From assembly GCF_032854445.1 (NCBI RefSeq), contig NC_088296.1:17537485-17601484 (forward strand): a DNA stretch of 64,000 nucleotides, written 5' to 3'. This stretch comes from Liolophura sinensis. Taxonomy: Eukaryota > Mollusca > Polyplacophora > Chitonida > Chitonidae. The translations under genes were made by a program, and so were the position numbers. This document shows, in pieces, positions 43,901 through 54,128 of the stretch. The notes beneath the pieces were generated by a model that was given only the letters and a program-made list of their open reading frames with translations, ran no database searches and was not told the origin of the DNA. Every line of letters begins with the position of its first letter. The stretch's first letter is position 1.

Positions 43901-46900
43901 GCATACCGCTGATGGAGGGCTTGTGATCATTTTGGACCACTCTAATGGGCACAGCACCTATAGTTGTGGGGATCGAGCTGTGTAACGACACCGGAACTTC
44001 TGTTAACGTCTCCGTCTCCACTTCTGTGATGATCGTGTCTGTGTCCTGAGGAATGTGTTCGGTGAGTATCTCCTCCGCTGTCACTTCTTCTACCACAGAG
44101 TTGGCAGCAACAGTTATCTCCCCATTCTGAAAGTGCAAAATGGATTCATACAGTAATATTTATTTACAGTGTCACCTCAGTATATTTCCTTATTTATTTA
44201 CTTTATTTGTGTTTTACCTTCTACTCAAGAGTACTTATTTATTTATTTATTTATTTGATTGGTGTTTTACGCCACACTCAAGAATATTTCACTTATACAA
44301 CGGCGGCCAGCATTATGGTGGGTGGAAACCGGGCAGAGCCCGGGGGAAACTCATAACCATCTACAGGTTGCTGCCAGACCTTCCCACGTACGGCTGGTGA
44401 GGAAGCCAGCATCAGCTGGACTTGAACTCACAGCCACCTCATTGGGGAGAGGCTCCTGGGTCATTATGCTGCCCTGGCGCGCTAACCAACAGAGCCACGG
44501 AGGCCCCTGCCTCACAATAAAGATGCCTCGACATACCATGCAATCAGATATAACGCGACCCAAATCTTGTCCCCCCAAAAGTCTGTTGTGTACTTTCATG
44601 TGAGAACAGCTACAACTGCACATGAATGAATATTTTTCACCAAGAAATATTAGTAAAAAATACGACATCATTTGCTCCATTTTCTACTGTTGGTGTGTCA
44701 CCCATGTGTTATTTGATATTTTAGGCTTAAGCTTTTAAATATTATGTGATTATAAGCAAAAAGAAATGTATTTTACTATGAATAATGGAAGAGGTTGTAA
44801 GCTGGTTACATTTTCTTTGCGAGCAAGTTTGGTTCCAAATGCACATGTGACATTGTGAGTGAGTGCTTGGGGTTTAACGTCATACTCAACAATTTTTCAG
44901 TCATATGACGACGAAGGAATCCTTAGTATGTAATGTGCCTCCTTGCTGCAGGACGGATTTCCACCGCTCTTTTATCTAGTGCTGCTTCACTGAGACGACT
45001 TACTGAAAGCAAGTAAGAGTACTAAGACGCCCCACCCAAGCCATTATACTGATACGGGTAAACCAGTCATTGCACTATCCCCTTCATGCTGAACGCCAAG
45101 CGAGAAAGTTACAACTTCCTCTTTTAAAGTCTTAGGTGTGACCCTACCCAGGATTGATCCTGGCACACGTGACATTGTTGTTTCTGTGTTTGTGCGGCTT
45201 CGTCAGCAATGCAGAACACACTTTCCTCGCTGTGACAGGCATACCTCATAAATGGATTAATATCTGAACACTTTCAGTAAATGCTGATAACTTTAATCAA
45301 ATTATTGAATGGCTATAAAGCGAGGTGTGAAATGCGTGGGGTGAGATTTGGCTTAACGGCATGCTGACATGAGATGAACTTAACCATTTGAGAATGACTT
45401 CTTAATGTTTTTTTTCCTCTTTCCTTCATTTAATACTCTGATTTAGCATGACATACATTAAAATCGTGAACATTATTTTTGTTGTTGTTGTTGTTCAGTA
45501 GTTATAACGCAGTCACGTGATCTGGTTTTGGCAGTCGTCTGCAGTCTGCCATGTTGAGTCTGTAGCTTGCAAGTTCCAGGAGTTACTTTTGATATAAGCA
45601 GACATGGACAAATTGGAAATTGGAGATACCAAATGCATTGTACCTTATTTTATTTAAAAATAAAGTGGATGAAACTACATTATTTGAATTCAGCTTGTGG
45701 AAATGTTTAACACGCATCGAGTTCTGCAGATCAGCTCAGGCCTGTGATTACGTGATACGAAGCGAGATATGACTTACAGGACGCTGCTGGAATGCTTAGG
45801 TAACAAAAAATCTAATGCATTTATAGTAAACACACCGGCCCAGATAGCACAGTTGGTAGAGCATCCGCTTCGGGACCGGTAGATCCAGGATCAATCCTTG
45901 ATCAAGTCACACCTAAGACTTTAAAAGAGGAAGTTGAAACTTCCTCGCTTGGCATTCAGCATGAAGGGGATAGTGCAACGACTGGTTGACCCGTATCAGT
46001 ATAATGGCTCGGGCGGGGCGGATTACTTGCCTTCGGTAAGTCGTCTCAGTGAATCATCACTAAATAAAACAGCGGTGGAAATCCGTCCTGCAACAAGGAG
46101 GCACACTACACGTACATGCACCCTAGTGATTCCTTCGTCGTCATATGACTGAAAAATTGTTGAGCACAACGTTAAACCCCAAGCACTCACTCACTCACTA
46201 TAGTAAACACTGCTGAGAAAACATTTAACAAAACACATTTTGCACTGGTAAAACTTTGTTCAATGTCAAAATCGTGATCTATAAGATAGACTGTAGCCGT
46301 ACATACTGTAGTTGTAAATACTGGATCCGAGGTCATTTCATTATAGCGCGAGGTACATGTAGCCTAAAACGCCTGTCCCCAAAGCAGCGTGCTATAGCAA
46401 GGCTGCACTGTATTTATCTAATTGATGAATTGTAGAGCCCAGGGGAAACCCTCGACCATCTGTAAGTCCTTCGCATGTACGACTGGACAAGGTTCAGTAG
46501 GAGCTAGACTAGATGTCTCGCTACCATGAACACAAATCAAGTAATTAGATAAATTAAGCGCATTTTGTCTAAGACCCACAAAGTGCACTTGTCACTAACG
46601 ATATTATAGAACTATATTTATTTTTATTTATTTATTTTATTGAGGTTTTACAGTGTGGTCAAGAATAATTCACTTATACAATGGTGGTCAGCATTATGGT
46701 GGGAGGAAATAGTAGAAACTCACAACCAACCGCAGGTTGCTAGCAGACCTTTCCATGTATGACTAGAGAACACCCTTTATTAAGATCTGTAAAACATCGA
46801 GATGAAACCTTAACAGTTGTATGTACCTTAGCCGTAATACCATAATAATCTACATCAGAACATTAATTATGTTGGATTGGACTGGACAAAGTCGAAGTCA

Positions 46901-49900
46901 AACAAATATACGTTTATTCTATTATTTTGAAAGTTCATTTCCTCATCATAATTTTGAATATTGGTGAAGTATTTTAATCTGAAAACTACGTACATGTAAC
47001 GAGGCACAAATCTGAAAGTCACACAGAAATCAGTTACCTGAGACAGCAGACCGATCAAATCAAGTCGACCTTTGTCTCCAGCGATGTCCAAAGGAGATTT
47101 GCCAAACTGAAAGATGAAATACAAATTTAGGCAAACTTAGAAATGAGTTAAAGTCCTGCTCATGCTGGACCCCTCATCGGCCATATATGGGAAGGTCTGG
47201 CAGTATAAAGCGGATGGTCGTGGGTATCCCTTGGGCTCTGCCCAGTTTCCTACTGCCATAATGCTGGTGGCCACCATATAAGTGAAATATCCTTGAGTAC
47301 AACGTATAACACCACACAAATAATTCAATAAATCAATCAGCCAGCAGGAGCAGGTAACAGGGTAAAAATAGTTAAAGCCTGTTTACAATAGATGCTTCTC
47401 TCTCATCCCACCCCAACCCCCACCCCCACCCCTTCTGAATTTGTAAATTGTTATTCTCAGTCCATGAAAGTTGGTGGAGATTTCTGGAATTGTCCAGAGG
47501 TTGTGTTATCGTGTAACCAAATGTTAAGAAGTGGAATGTTGTACCACGACTGAACTAACACGACAAGGAAACAACTTTATGAAATTTTACATTATTTTCG
47601 CACCAATAGTGCACTCATTATTCTCTAGGGAAAACTAGAACATAACAGCAAGGTTCATAGAGTGATAGCTAAACGGAAGAAAATGAGCATACATGTAGGT
47701 TGATATACATCACATAAACAACCTGACAAACCTGAGGGCTTCATGCAAGACCACACAAAAAGCTGCAGGAGTGGTCCACTTATTGCCACCACAGTTGCAG
47801 AGCCCTCTGGAAGAAGGGGAAGCTACCCAATGCGTACAAAAGACTATATGGAGATATGGTATGGAGATCAAAACCTGGGCAGCAAGATGACAACAATGTA
47901 ATAGTTGGCAAATGGTCACATGTACCTGGAGAAATACTGCCTATTGTCAGTTTATATGTTCCTCAGTCAGGGTTTTACTCTGTTCATGTCAATGCTTAAG
48001 TATTCCTCAACCTTTTCGCATATGATTAAGCAAATTTCAGAGAAATTTATGCACATTTTTAATTTGATTTTGGAGACAAAACTGCATTGGTTGGTTTGTC
48101 AGGGCTTTACACAAAGTATAGGTTTTATCAGTCAACACAGAATACTGCCTTGAGAACAATGCTTTAATAAACACCTTGCAAACATGCGAAAAGGTTAAAG
48201 AATTACAGTAGTAGCAGAATACATGTTCCCTGGAACCATGGCTTAAGGCTGAGCTGCATTTCAACTGTCAACCTCATAAGTCTTATGAATGAACCTCCAA
48301 TAGGAACAAAACTAAGGGCCATAACTCTAGATAGACAGTCTCTTATTATCCTTGTCCTTAACTCACCTTATTTTCCACATGTATCTGAGCTCCTTGTTTT
48401 ACCAGCATTTCTATCACAGGGGGGTGGCCTTTCTCTGTGGCCCAGTGCAGTGGGGTCATCTTTAACTACATCGACAGAGGAAACACAAAATCATTGGTTG
48501 AGCCAGTTGATAGCCATCTGGTTTTCTAGTCATGATGTTGCAAAATTGTGGTTATGTTGTAAGATACCGTAGAGTTAACCAGGGGATATTAATATGATTG
48601 GGCAAACAGACCCCCTAGCTAGAAATCAAAAGGAGGCAGAGTGCAAAGGTACAATTTTAAAAAAGGGGGCCGGGTGTGCATTTTAGAGCCAGGGTGCTGT
48701 GTCTTTGTAAAAAGCCGTGCTAGGGGTATGTTGGGTATCTGTTATAATCAATATTACCTATAATCAATGGCTATTGATTTCCTGAAGTATTCATTCTACA
48801 CAGCTTGCAAGGTAAGCCAGGAAACTGAAGCCATGTTTCATACATAGTTTTCACTACTGTGTATACCAGCCCAAGTTAAAATGCAGTGATTAGCCCACAG
48901 GTGCCGAAAAGCGAAGATGTCACGACATGAAGGGAGATCACCCACCATATCATAATGTCACTACTCAAAAATCTTATACTCAACCTTGTTTCATTATAAT
49001 GGTAATTCTCTTGAAGGAAATGTAGCGTTTTTTTGGGGCTCAGAAATTATTTTCACACAGAAACCTTCCACAACCACATATAATCCAGGAGATGCACCAA
49101 TCAGTTTGTTAGATTTAGTATTTATAACTAAACATTTCATCAATAAAAAAAACGGGAATTATTAGAGATAAACAAATGTCATAATGTTAGGTTTGGTGCT
49201 GAAACTTTGTAGATTTTCCCAGTAGGATATCATTTTATCTTCCAAACAGTCCGCGTAGCACATTTCTTGGAGGCTGACTCTCAGACTCAGGCAAAATAAC
49301 TTTAAAGCCTTGGATAAAATTTTAAAGGACAAGAAAACACAAAAATGATGCCAAAATCAGATGGCAGAGCATCAAAACTTAATTGCATTGCAAATATGGT
49401 CTTCAATATTTTTTTTTCGCTTTTTTCTTTTTCAAGGGAAAGGGGTATTAGAAAATATTTTTGTATGGTGGGTATTTGGGACCAACTTTTGGTATTTGTC
49501 GTCACTGCACAATAATGTCCTAAATAAGGATGTGATGCTTGTCGAATAAATTTACTTGAATGTAAATTTGCTGTTTAATCTGAATTATGATAATAATTAT
49601 GAATATATTAAAAATATAAATATGACCAAAATCCAGGTTGAACACATCTGTTAGCTGAAGAGACCAAATTTGGTGCAAATATATTTATTAAACATGCGTT
49701 ACGTACAACCCTATTTATTCCATTATTACACAAAGACTACATATACCGAGAGGTGGTCCCAAATATCCACCATACAAAAATTATTTTCAAGTCTCTTTTT
49801 AACTTTAAAGAAAAACAGAGAACAATAATGAAGATGACATTACAAATAACTTTGCGCACTTTTAGTTTCATCTGAGCTTTATGTAATTTTTATGTTTTCT

Positions 49901-51589
49901 CCACCTTTAAAATAAACATAAAGTCAGCATGTTCTAAAAATATTTTTAAAATTCTACACCATTTATCAACAAAATAAATCGCAAACAATCGTCAGTACCT
50001 AGCCACTCATTTCATGATGCAATTTTGCCATGTTTTAGCTATCTAGGGTGACATCACAAAACCTAGGAGCTCTCCCGCACCATCGGTATTAAACAACGCA
50101 GCAATAAGAAAATACACACAAAAACGACCGACACCCAACCAAAGAGTATCAGTTCTGTTCCGTGTTCAAAGGGGCAATGTTTCTTTCAGTTTGGCGATCG
50201 GTCAGTGAGATGTTTGTGGACACAAGAGTCATGTTTTAGTGGTCCTGCTCGTCCTCGTCCTGCATGGGTGTAAGCATTAGGCCTAGCTGGCGGCACCGAC
50301 ATCAGGAAATCAAAGTAAATTGCCCGTCAGTGCCATATCTCCAGTACTGGAGTTCTTCTTCTCAGCTTTCAACACTTTACAGAATTTTTTTACATATTTC
50401 TCTGTGATAACTGTGTCCTATATCCTATTTTTGTATGTATACATAGTGGCAGACTTTTTGTTCACTTTAAAGGAGAAGAAAACTTAAAAACATGACACTA
50501 TAGGCTGAAAAGAGCACATTTTTTTCTATCTGGTGGTGCCGGCTGCATAATTTTGCGATTTTTCCTTGCCATGCACATAAAGCCTTAAAACGACAAAGCT
50601 GTCATAGATCGCTTCCTCCATCTTTAACAGCCTGTAATTTATGCTGGGGGTGTGTTGCCTCTCAGGCAGTGAGAGACGTTAAAACTGCCAGCTTGTTCGT
50701 GTAAACTCGAAACCTACATCCAACATTCCGGTTTCCCGATCCTCAACCGGAAAATGAACTGTACTGTTCGCTACCTTCTGGAAGAAGAGTTCTACCGGAA
50801 ATGTACAAACTGCACTTCAGCGGTTTCTGACGGCAATCCTACTCCTAACACAGAAGACTTCAGGGCTAGTTCTTGGGCGAAATAGAGTCACCCACAGCAG
50901 ATGTTGGCGCTGACTTGAGGTACTTATTAGAATTTTTTTTATGGCATGCACCTGTGAGGAATTATATACTCCTTTCAATTGTATTTGATGGATACTTCAT
51001 TTTTCTTCTCCTCTGAGTCAAATTCGGACAGCATGGGATTTTTTTAGAGGTCATTACAGCTATAATCTCTGTTATCCACGTACCATATCCTTGGCTTCCA
51101 GGTCAGCCTGATGGGTCAACAGTAATTCCACGATGTCCACATGACCAGCCTGTGCCGCCACGTGAAGCGGTGTGCGATCAACTTTCGTGCGAGCATCTCG
51201 GCTGATGCCTGCCCGCAACAAAACCTCTGCTGTCGCCAGGTGTCCATTTTGTGAGGCAAAATGTAATGGTGACGTGCCCAACTGACAAGAAAGGAAAAGT
51301 TAATTGTATTGAAAGAAAAGCCCTAGTTTGTAATGTAATATGTTTCTCTTACAAGAAAATAAGTTTAATGACAATGTACATATACCTGAATTATCTCCCT
51401 TGTTTCATCCATTTGAAGTAAATACTCTATGATCTACCAGAGCATACTTCTTGCTATAAACTTACATTTAGCAATTTCTGACAAACACATAAAACAAATT
51501 TATCTGAATTAAAAATCAAAGAATAAAACCTTTCCATGTATGCTGACTGGAAATCAAACAATCTGTTCCAGCCATTATAGCATTCTTAA

Positions 51590-51647
<58 letters not shown>

Positions 51648-51965
51648 CTTATGCACAGATATTCCCTTGGTTTTCTAAATTTCAAATCTCATCTTAGGTA
51701 ACAAGTTATCAAAACAGGACAATATTTGGAACAGTTCTTGCCTGGAAACCAATGTATCAAGCATAATAGACAAACGGACCTGAAATAATATTCCTCGCTT
51801 TTGCAAAAAAAGAAAACATGACTGATTTGAAGATTTATGTAAAGGTTGATAATTTACCCAGTCTGTGGTGAAGGGAGCCCCACTGGACATCAGGGTGCGC
51901 ACTTCATCCGTGTCACCCTTCTTGGCTGCTTCCAACAGCCTTTTGCCGAGGTCCACCAAAGACAT
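37492..51965 (-). CDS. GABPB: GA-binding protein subunit beta (NRF-2 beta), 11 coding exons
   Basis: Partner of the ETS protein GABP-alpha in a nuclear transcription factor that activates mitochondrial and housekeeping genes. Coding exons, in order: 51858-51965, 51084-51281, 48367-48465, 47038-47106, 43907-44126, 43636-43728, 43222-43341, 41440-41579, 40983-41084, 38659-38741 and 37492-37998. The start [20 protein letters not shown], four ankyrin repeats ([48 protein letters not shown]), the conserved [14 protein letters not shown] block, VIAIVTD (human VITIVTD), EEPAVKK before the zipper, and the [20 protein letters not shown] zipper all match the family in order. Two oddities: a one-base phase conflict between 41440-41579 and 40983-41084, and a frame-shifting 23-bp duplication near the C-terminus. 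Length would be about 580 residues against about 395 in human GABPB1. Confidence 0.94.
37682..37727. repeat. 23-bp perfect tandem duplication in GABPB coding sequence
   Basis: 37682-37704 equals 37705-37727. Each copy holds GATAACT-TCCC-AGTTATC, a perfect 7-bp inverted repeat with a 4-base loop. 23 is not a multiple of 3. With a single copy, the minus-strand frame would instead reach TGA at 37616-37618. Confidence 0.97.
38085..38510 (-). mobile_element. SINE family A, reverse orientation, interrupted
   Basis: The tail is at 38085-38152 (TTATTTGACCTTTGCTTAAT). The body and head are at 38305-38510 (GGCATTATGGTGGGAGAAAA, GAGCTGGACTTGATCTCGCA, GCGCGCTAACCAACTGA). The interruption holds a second tRNA-like head. 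It lies in the last GABPB intron. Confidence 0.8.
38194..38275 (+). mobile_element. tRNA-Ser-like SINE head fragment
   Basis: TTCCATGGCCGAGAGGTTAA resembles box A of a class II tRNA, and GTGAGCTCAAGCC resembles box B. It sits inside a family A SINE and is followed by no clear body. Confidence 0.5.
38574..38641. mobile_element. Fragment of the dispersed element, right end
   Basis: GTCAGCCTTGTCTAGCGAAA, GCAGTGATGG and ACATGTGCTGTAA match 4608-4672. It lies just past the donor of the GABPB exon at 38659-38741. Confidence 0.6.
38659..38741 (-). CDS. GABPB: GABPB exon before the zipper
   Basis: The acceptor is GTTGTTGTACAG. It encodes [20 protein letters not shown], then EINNLMLQ. It matches the EEPPAKR region (nuclear-localisation-like basic patch) of vertebrate GABPB1. 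Phase 1 in, 0 out. Confidence 0.85.
39063..39283 (-). mobile_element. SINE family A, reverse orientation, near full length
   Basis: Contains GATTGGTGTTTTACGCCGTA, AGCATTATGGTGGGAGGAAA, GGACTTGAACTCACAGCGAC and CGGGTCATT. Little diverged. Confidence 0.92.
39600..39940 (-). mobile_element. SINE family B, reverse orientation
   Basis: Runs from (GAGT)n and GCTTGGGGTTTAACGTCGTA to GATTGATCCTGGATCTACCG. Very close to the copies at 7661 and 45834. Confidence 0.93.
39960..40670 (+). repeat. Tandem repeat, about 178-bp unit, 3.5-4 copies
   Basis: Units begin near 40016, 40195, 40373 and 40551 with CACAGAGCA(T/C)C and contain GATGAAAC, CAAAACCTGAGCTC and TGCAGTACTTTTTGAGGTAC. The last two units are nearly identical, the first two more diverged. 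Confidence 0.92.
40983..41084 (-). CDS. GABPB: GABPB exon with the VIAIVTD motif
   Basis: The acceptor is GTGCGTGTTTCAG. It encodes [20 protein letters not shown], then [13 protein letters not shown], matching human QQVITIVTDG. It needs one carried base at its start (?AA-GTG), but the preceding exon ends in phase 0. A weak upstream acceptor (CGTTAAAAG) would keep the frame. Confidence 0.75.
41440..41579 (-). CDS. GABPB: GABPB transactivation-region exon
   Basis: Encodes [20 protein letters not shown], then [17 protein letters not shown] and an acidic EEEE run. It enters in phase 1 and leaves in phase 0 at CACAG-GTGAGC. Acidic and glutamine-rich, as expected for the activation domain. Confidence 0.8.
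41985..42640 (+). mobile_element. Dispersed element, copy 2
   Basis: Matches both flanks of copy 1, joined at 42200-42225 by TTCTCTTTAAGTAAAGAATT with no 15-bp array. Its own right part is instead expanded as a 57-bp tandem array. Confidence 0.75.
42309..42590. repeat. 57-bp tandem array, 5 copies, inside the dispersed element
   Basis: Units share AAGGTCAAGACTGTCTAGTG, then GTGGCAGTGATTTAAAGC and TAAAAAGTTC. Copies 1 and 3 of the element have a single unit here. Confidence 0.92.
42696..42832 (-). mobile_element. SINE family A fragment, reverse orientation
   Basis: Contains CGGCGGCCAGCATTATGGTG, GAGGAAAATGAACAGAGC and GAAAGCCAGCAT. Tail and head are lost. Confidence 0.8.
43222..43341 (-). 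CDS. GABPB: GABPB internal exon
   Basis: Encodes [20 protein letters not shown], then [20 protein letters not shown]. Phase 1 in and out with good splice sites (TCTCTTCAG; GTGGGT). No domain recognised; part of the activation region. Confidence 0.75.
43450..43575. repeat. Single diverged unit of the 178-bp repeat
   Basis: Shares AATCAATGATGAAACA, GCAAAACC, AATGCAGTACTTTTT and AACATTTACTTTAAC with 39960-40670. It lies in the small GABPB intron between 43341 and 43636. Confidence 0.7.
43636..43728 (-). CDS. GABPB: GABPB exon with the conserved [10 protein letters not shown] block
   Basis: Encodes [20 protein letters not shown], then [11 protein letters not shown]. Vertebrate GABPB1 has the same [16 protein letters not shown] motif. 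Phase 1 in and out; donor GTGAGT. Confidence 0.92.
43907..44126 (-). CDS. GABPB: GABPB exon: acidic Thr/Glu-rich region
   Basis: Encodes [40 protein letters not shown] and [20 protein letters not shown]. It links the ankyrin domain to the activation region. Phase 0 in, 1 out; donor GTATGC. Confidence 0.85.
44232..44508 (-). mobile_element. SINE family A, full length, reverse orientation
   Basis: Runs from (TTTA)n GATTGGTGTTTTACGCCA to CGCGCTAACCAACAGAGCCA, then CGGAGGCCCC, the reverse of the tRNA-like 5' end. One of the best copies for reading the family. Confidence 0.95.
44853..45165 (-). mobile_element. SINE family B, reverse orientation
   Basis: Runs from GAGTGAGTGCTTGGGGTTTA to ACCCAGGATTGATCCTGG. 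It carries small internal insertions and deletions relative to the full copy. Confidence 0.9.
45834..46198 (+). mobile_element. SINE family B, full length, 12-bp target duplication
   Basis: The tRNA-like head (GCCCAGATAGCACAGTTGGT with box A; GATCCAGGATCAATCC as box B) is followed by the body and the tail GACTGAAAAATTGTTGAGCA and (CACT)n. TATAGTAAACAC stands at 45822-45833 and 46199-46210. A recent, complete insertion of about 365 bp. Confidence 0.96.
46433..46520 (-). mobile_element. SINE family A fragment, reverse orientation
   Basis: Contains GAGCCCAGGGGAAACCCTCG, then CCATCTGTAAGTCC and GAGCTAGACT. Strongly diverged. Confidence 0.55.
46617..46770 (-). mobile_element. SINE family A, reverse orientation, 3' part
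   Basis: Contains TTATTTATTTTATTGAGGTT, GTGGTCAGCATTATGGTGGG and CGCAGGTTGCTAGCAGACC. Confidence 0.8.
47038..47106 (-). CDS. GABPB: GABPB exon: last ankyrin segment
   Basis: Encodes [20 protein letters not shown], then LSQ: a capping half-repeat as in [21 protein letters not shown] of human GABPB1. Phase 0 in and out. Confidence 0.9.
47146..47328 (+). mobile_element. SINE family A, near complete
   Basis: Contains AAGTCCTGCTCATGCTGG, AGCGGATGGTCGTGGGTA and GAAATATCCTTGAGTACAAC. It lies in the intron between 47106 and 48367. Confidence 0.85.
47329..48366. other. GABPB intron, no feature seen
   Basis: Unique AT-rich sequence with a C-rich run at 47402-47432. No gene or repeat recognised. Confidence 0.5.
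48367..48465 (-). CDS. GABPB: GABPB exon: third ankyrin repeat
   Basis: Encodes [20 protein letters not shown], then [13 protein letters not shown]. Human has [20 protein letters not shown]. 33 codons, phase 0 on both sides. Confidence 0.95.
49320..49940. repeat. Inverted pair of a dispersed repeat
   Basis: 49430-49500 read in reverse gives GGTCCCAAATACCCACCATA, matching GGTCCCAAATATCCACCATA at 49754. The right copy continues like 5560-5700. The arms could pair in the GABPB transcript. Confidence 0.7.
50468..51015. mobile_element. MITE-like element, about 550 bp
   Basis: The left end AAAGGAGAAGAAAACTTAAA and the reverse complement of the right end AGAGGAGAAGAAAAATGAAG form imperfect terminal inverted repeats. 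The interior is unique here and noncoding. Confidence 0.55.
51084..51281 (-). CDS. GABPB: GABPB exon: ankyrin repeats 1-2
   Basis: Encodes [40 protein letters not shown] and [38 protein letters not shown] is almost identical to human GABPB1. 66 codons, phase 0 on both sides. Confidence 0.97.
51592..51646. repeat. (TA)n microsatellite
   Basis: Pure TA run in the intron between the first two GABPB coding exons. Confidence 0.95.
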
Positions 51966-51979
51966 TCTGTCTTGGCCCA
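51858..51979 (-). CDS. GABPB: GABPB first coding exon
   Basis: The acceptor is GTTCGTTTCAG. 14 bases of 5' UTR lead to ATG at 51965. It encodes [20 protein letters not shown], then [16 protein letters not shown], matching the human start [20 protein letters not shown]. An upstream in-frame ATG at 52004 lies beyond the acceptor, in the intron, so it is not used. Confidence 0.96.
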
Positions 51980-52473
51980 CTGAAACGAACAAATTTACAT
52001 ACATAAGGCCACACCAATTTTATTTGGCGATTTTTGGGTGACCCTACAATGTAAAAATCCAAAAATGGAAAAAAAATATAACTGAAAATCCACCTTTTTA
52101 TTTTGTACGGTCTCAATATTTTCTGATTTATCAAGACATTTTGATCACGTAAACCTGTATGTGTATGTCTTCAACAGGAAAAAAATTGAGGAATTAAATT
52201 AAATTAAATGATGTTTTAACTTTTATATCTATACCCTCCAATAACGATGGAAAGAAATTTATTCTGCCGTTAAAATAACCAAATTAAATTGTTTTGGTGT
52301 AAACATAGTAAAGTTTAGCATTCAAAGACTGGAGGACAATAAGCGCAGTTTTGCTACCCAACGACATCTGCCATATTATAGCTACATGTGCCATAATGAC
52401 AAAATGCTTAGTTAAGGAACCCAATTTGCTGTATTACCTCCCTTGTAAGACAACAGATACATGTAGCCTTGCA

Positions 52474-52827
52474 GTGAGTGAGTGCTTGGGGTTTAATGTC
52501 GTACTCAACAATTTTTCAGTCATGACGACAAAGGAATCCTTAGGGTGTATGTAATGTGCCTCCTTGTTGCAGGACAGATTTCCACCACTCTTTAATCCAG
52601 TGCTGCTTCACTGAGACGACTTACCAAAGGCAAGTAACCTGAGCATTATGAGCCATTATACTGATACGGGTCAACCAGTCATTGCACTACCCGCTTCATG
52701 CTGAACGCCAAGCGAGGAAGCTACAACTTCCTCTGTTAAAGTCTTAGGTGTGACTCCACCCAGGATTGATCCTGGATCTATCGCTCCCGAAAGGGACGCT
52801 CTACCAACTGTGCTATCCGGGCCGGTT
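52474..52827 (-). mobile_element. SINE family B, full length, reverse orientation
   Basis: Runs from GTGAGTGAGTGCTTGGGGTT to GACGCTCTACCAACTGTGCT, then ATCCGGGCCGG, the complete tRNA-like head. Confidence 0.94.
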
Positions 52828-54079
52828 GTAGCCATGTAGAAACTGAAGATTACTTTTTAATGTGTGAACTAGGAGAAGTGGGACCTCCGCTATTGAATCT
52901 TGCAGTCTGAAGCAGCAGTAATATAAACAAAAATTACAGGTCATATCTGAGGTTTTGAAGTGCAAAATACACATACATGTTGACGATAGTGAGGAATAGG
53001 ACTAGCTGAAAGATATATTTTTATGTTGTAGTTTACAAATTTACTACAAAAATACTGTTTTTCCTTTATATTTATACCCAGAGACTTGGCCATTAAGCAA
53101 GTGTGTTCAATTTGTAATCTATACTTTCAATCAAAAACTTCAATCAAAAGTCTTGCAAGTTCATACAGATTTGAACGACACGGGGTGAGGGCTCTGGCAA
53201 GGTAACGTGGCCCAACGATGTGATTTTACGGAGGCTGCTACCTGTGGTGTTCAGCCAACGGATAAAACTACGTATATACAATCCAGCAACACCATGAAAC
53301 CAGCCATATTAGTATGCAAGAGATCCCACCTTGTCCCATCTCATCTTGTGTGAACTTTTGAGACTTTTGAAATGCCAACTCGGCTTATAGCCAAAGGGGT
53401 AAATAATCTGAGCCTTTTCTTTGTGGCCTGCATCGTAAGATGATAAATGGACCGTGTTCAGCTTTTTTTTTTTGGTTTTTCATCTTTGATTATTATCTTA
53501 AAAACTGGACTGCTAGAATAATTGTTTTGTAAAACCTGTTTACTTTGATCTTAAAGACAGTCATATTATTCTGACACAAGGCTAATCAGTCCAGTTTTCT
53601 TACTTCATCCTCTCAGTGCTGAGCGCCAAATGAGGTGGCAACAAGTGCCATTTTTAAGAGTGTGGCCTGACACAGCCTGAGTTTGATACCTCGCCTCGGG
53701 ACCATGAAGCAACCTTTGACTTAAGTCAAAATTAAGCCATTTATTTCTTTGGTAACAAGATTTAAATATTGCTTCAAAACGTAAATTTTAGGTAAGGTAT
53801 AATACAACAAATTTCACATAAAATAACGGAAAGGAACATACCAAATTTATTGACTGAAAAGTCTCATGTTGCTTTGTGATCTTAACTCTAGGTCTCCCAC
53901 ATTTGAAGCAGTTCATCAGCTAATGAAATGAACCATTTATGGAGAAATCTTTCTAAGCTTTCAACTGTTTTTTTTTTTTTAATCTAGGAAGACAGTAAAT
54001 AGACACAAAGACAGATCTTTGCAGTGCAGTTACAATAAAATTACTGTAATACCATTACCATTAATCCATGTATATACTC

Positions 54080-54128
54080 TATTATATAACTGTTAAGTAC
54101 GTCGCTAAACCCCTAGCACTCACTCACT
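54080..54128 (+). mobile_element. SINE tail fragment
   Basis: ACTGTTAAGTACGTCGCTAA, then ACCCCTAGCACTCACTCACT: only the last 40-50 bp of a family B element. Confidence 0.8.

Larger units (their letters stand above)
44127..47037. other. GABPB: GABPB intron of 2.9 kb, SINE-rich
   Basis: Holds family A SINEs (44232, 46433, 46617) and family B SINEs (44853, 45834). The rest shows no gene. Confidence 0.7.
48466..51083. other. GABPB: GABPB intron of 2.6 kb
   Basis: Holds an inverted pair of a dispersed repeat (about 49320-49500 and 49740-49940) and a MITE-like element at 50468-51015. No coding segment is seen. Confidence 0.7.

Noticed and set aside
45934-46152. Open frame with [19 protein letters not shown]
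   Set aside because: Translation of the SINE family B body; the same peptide appears at each family B copy.
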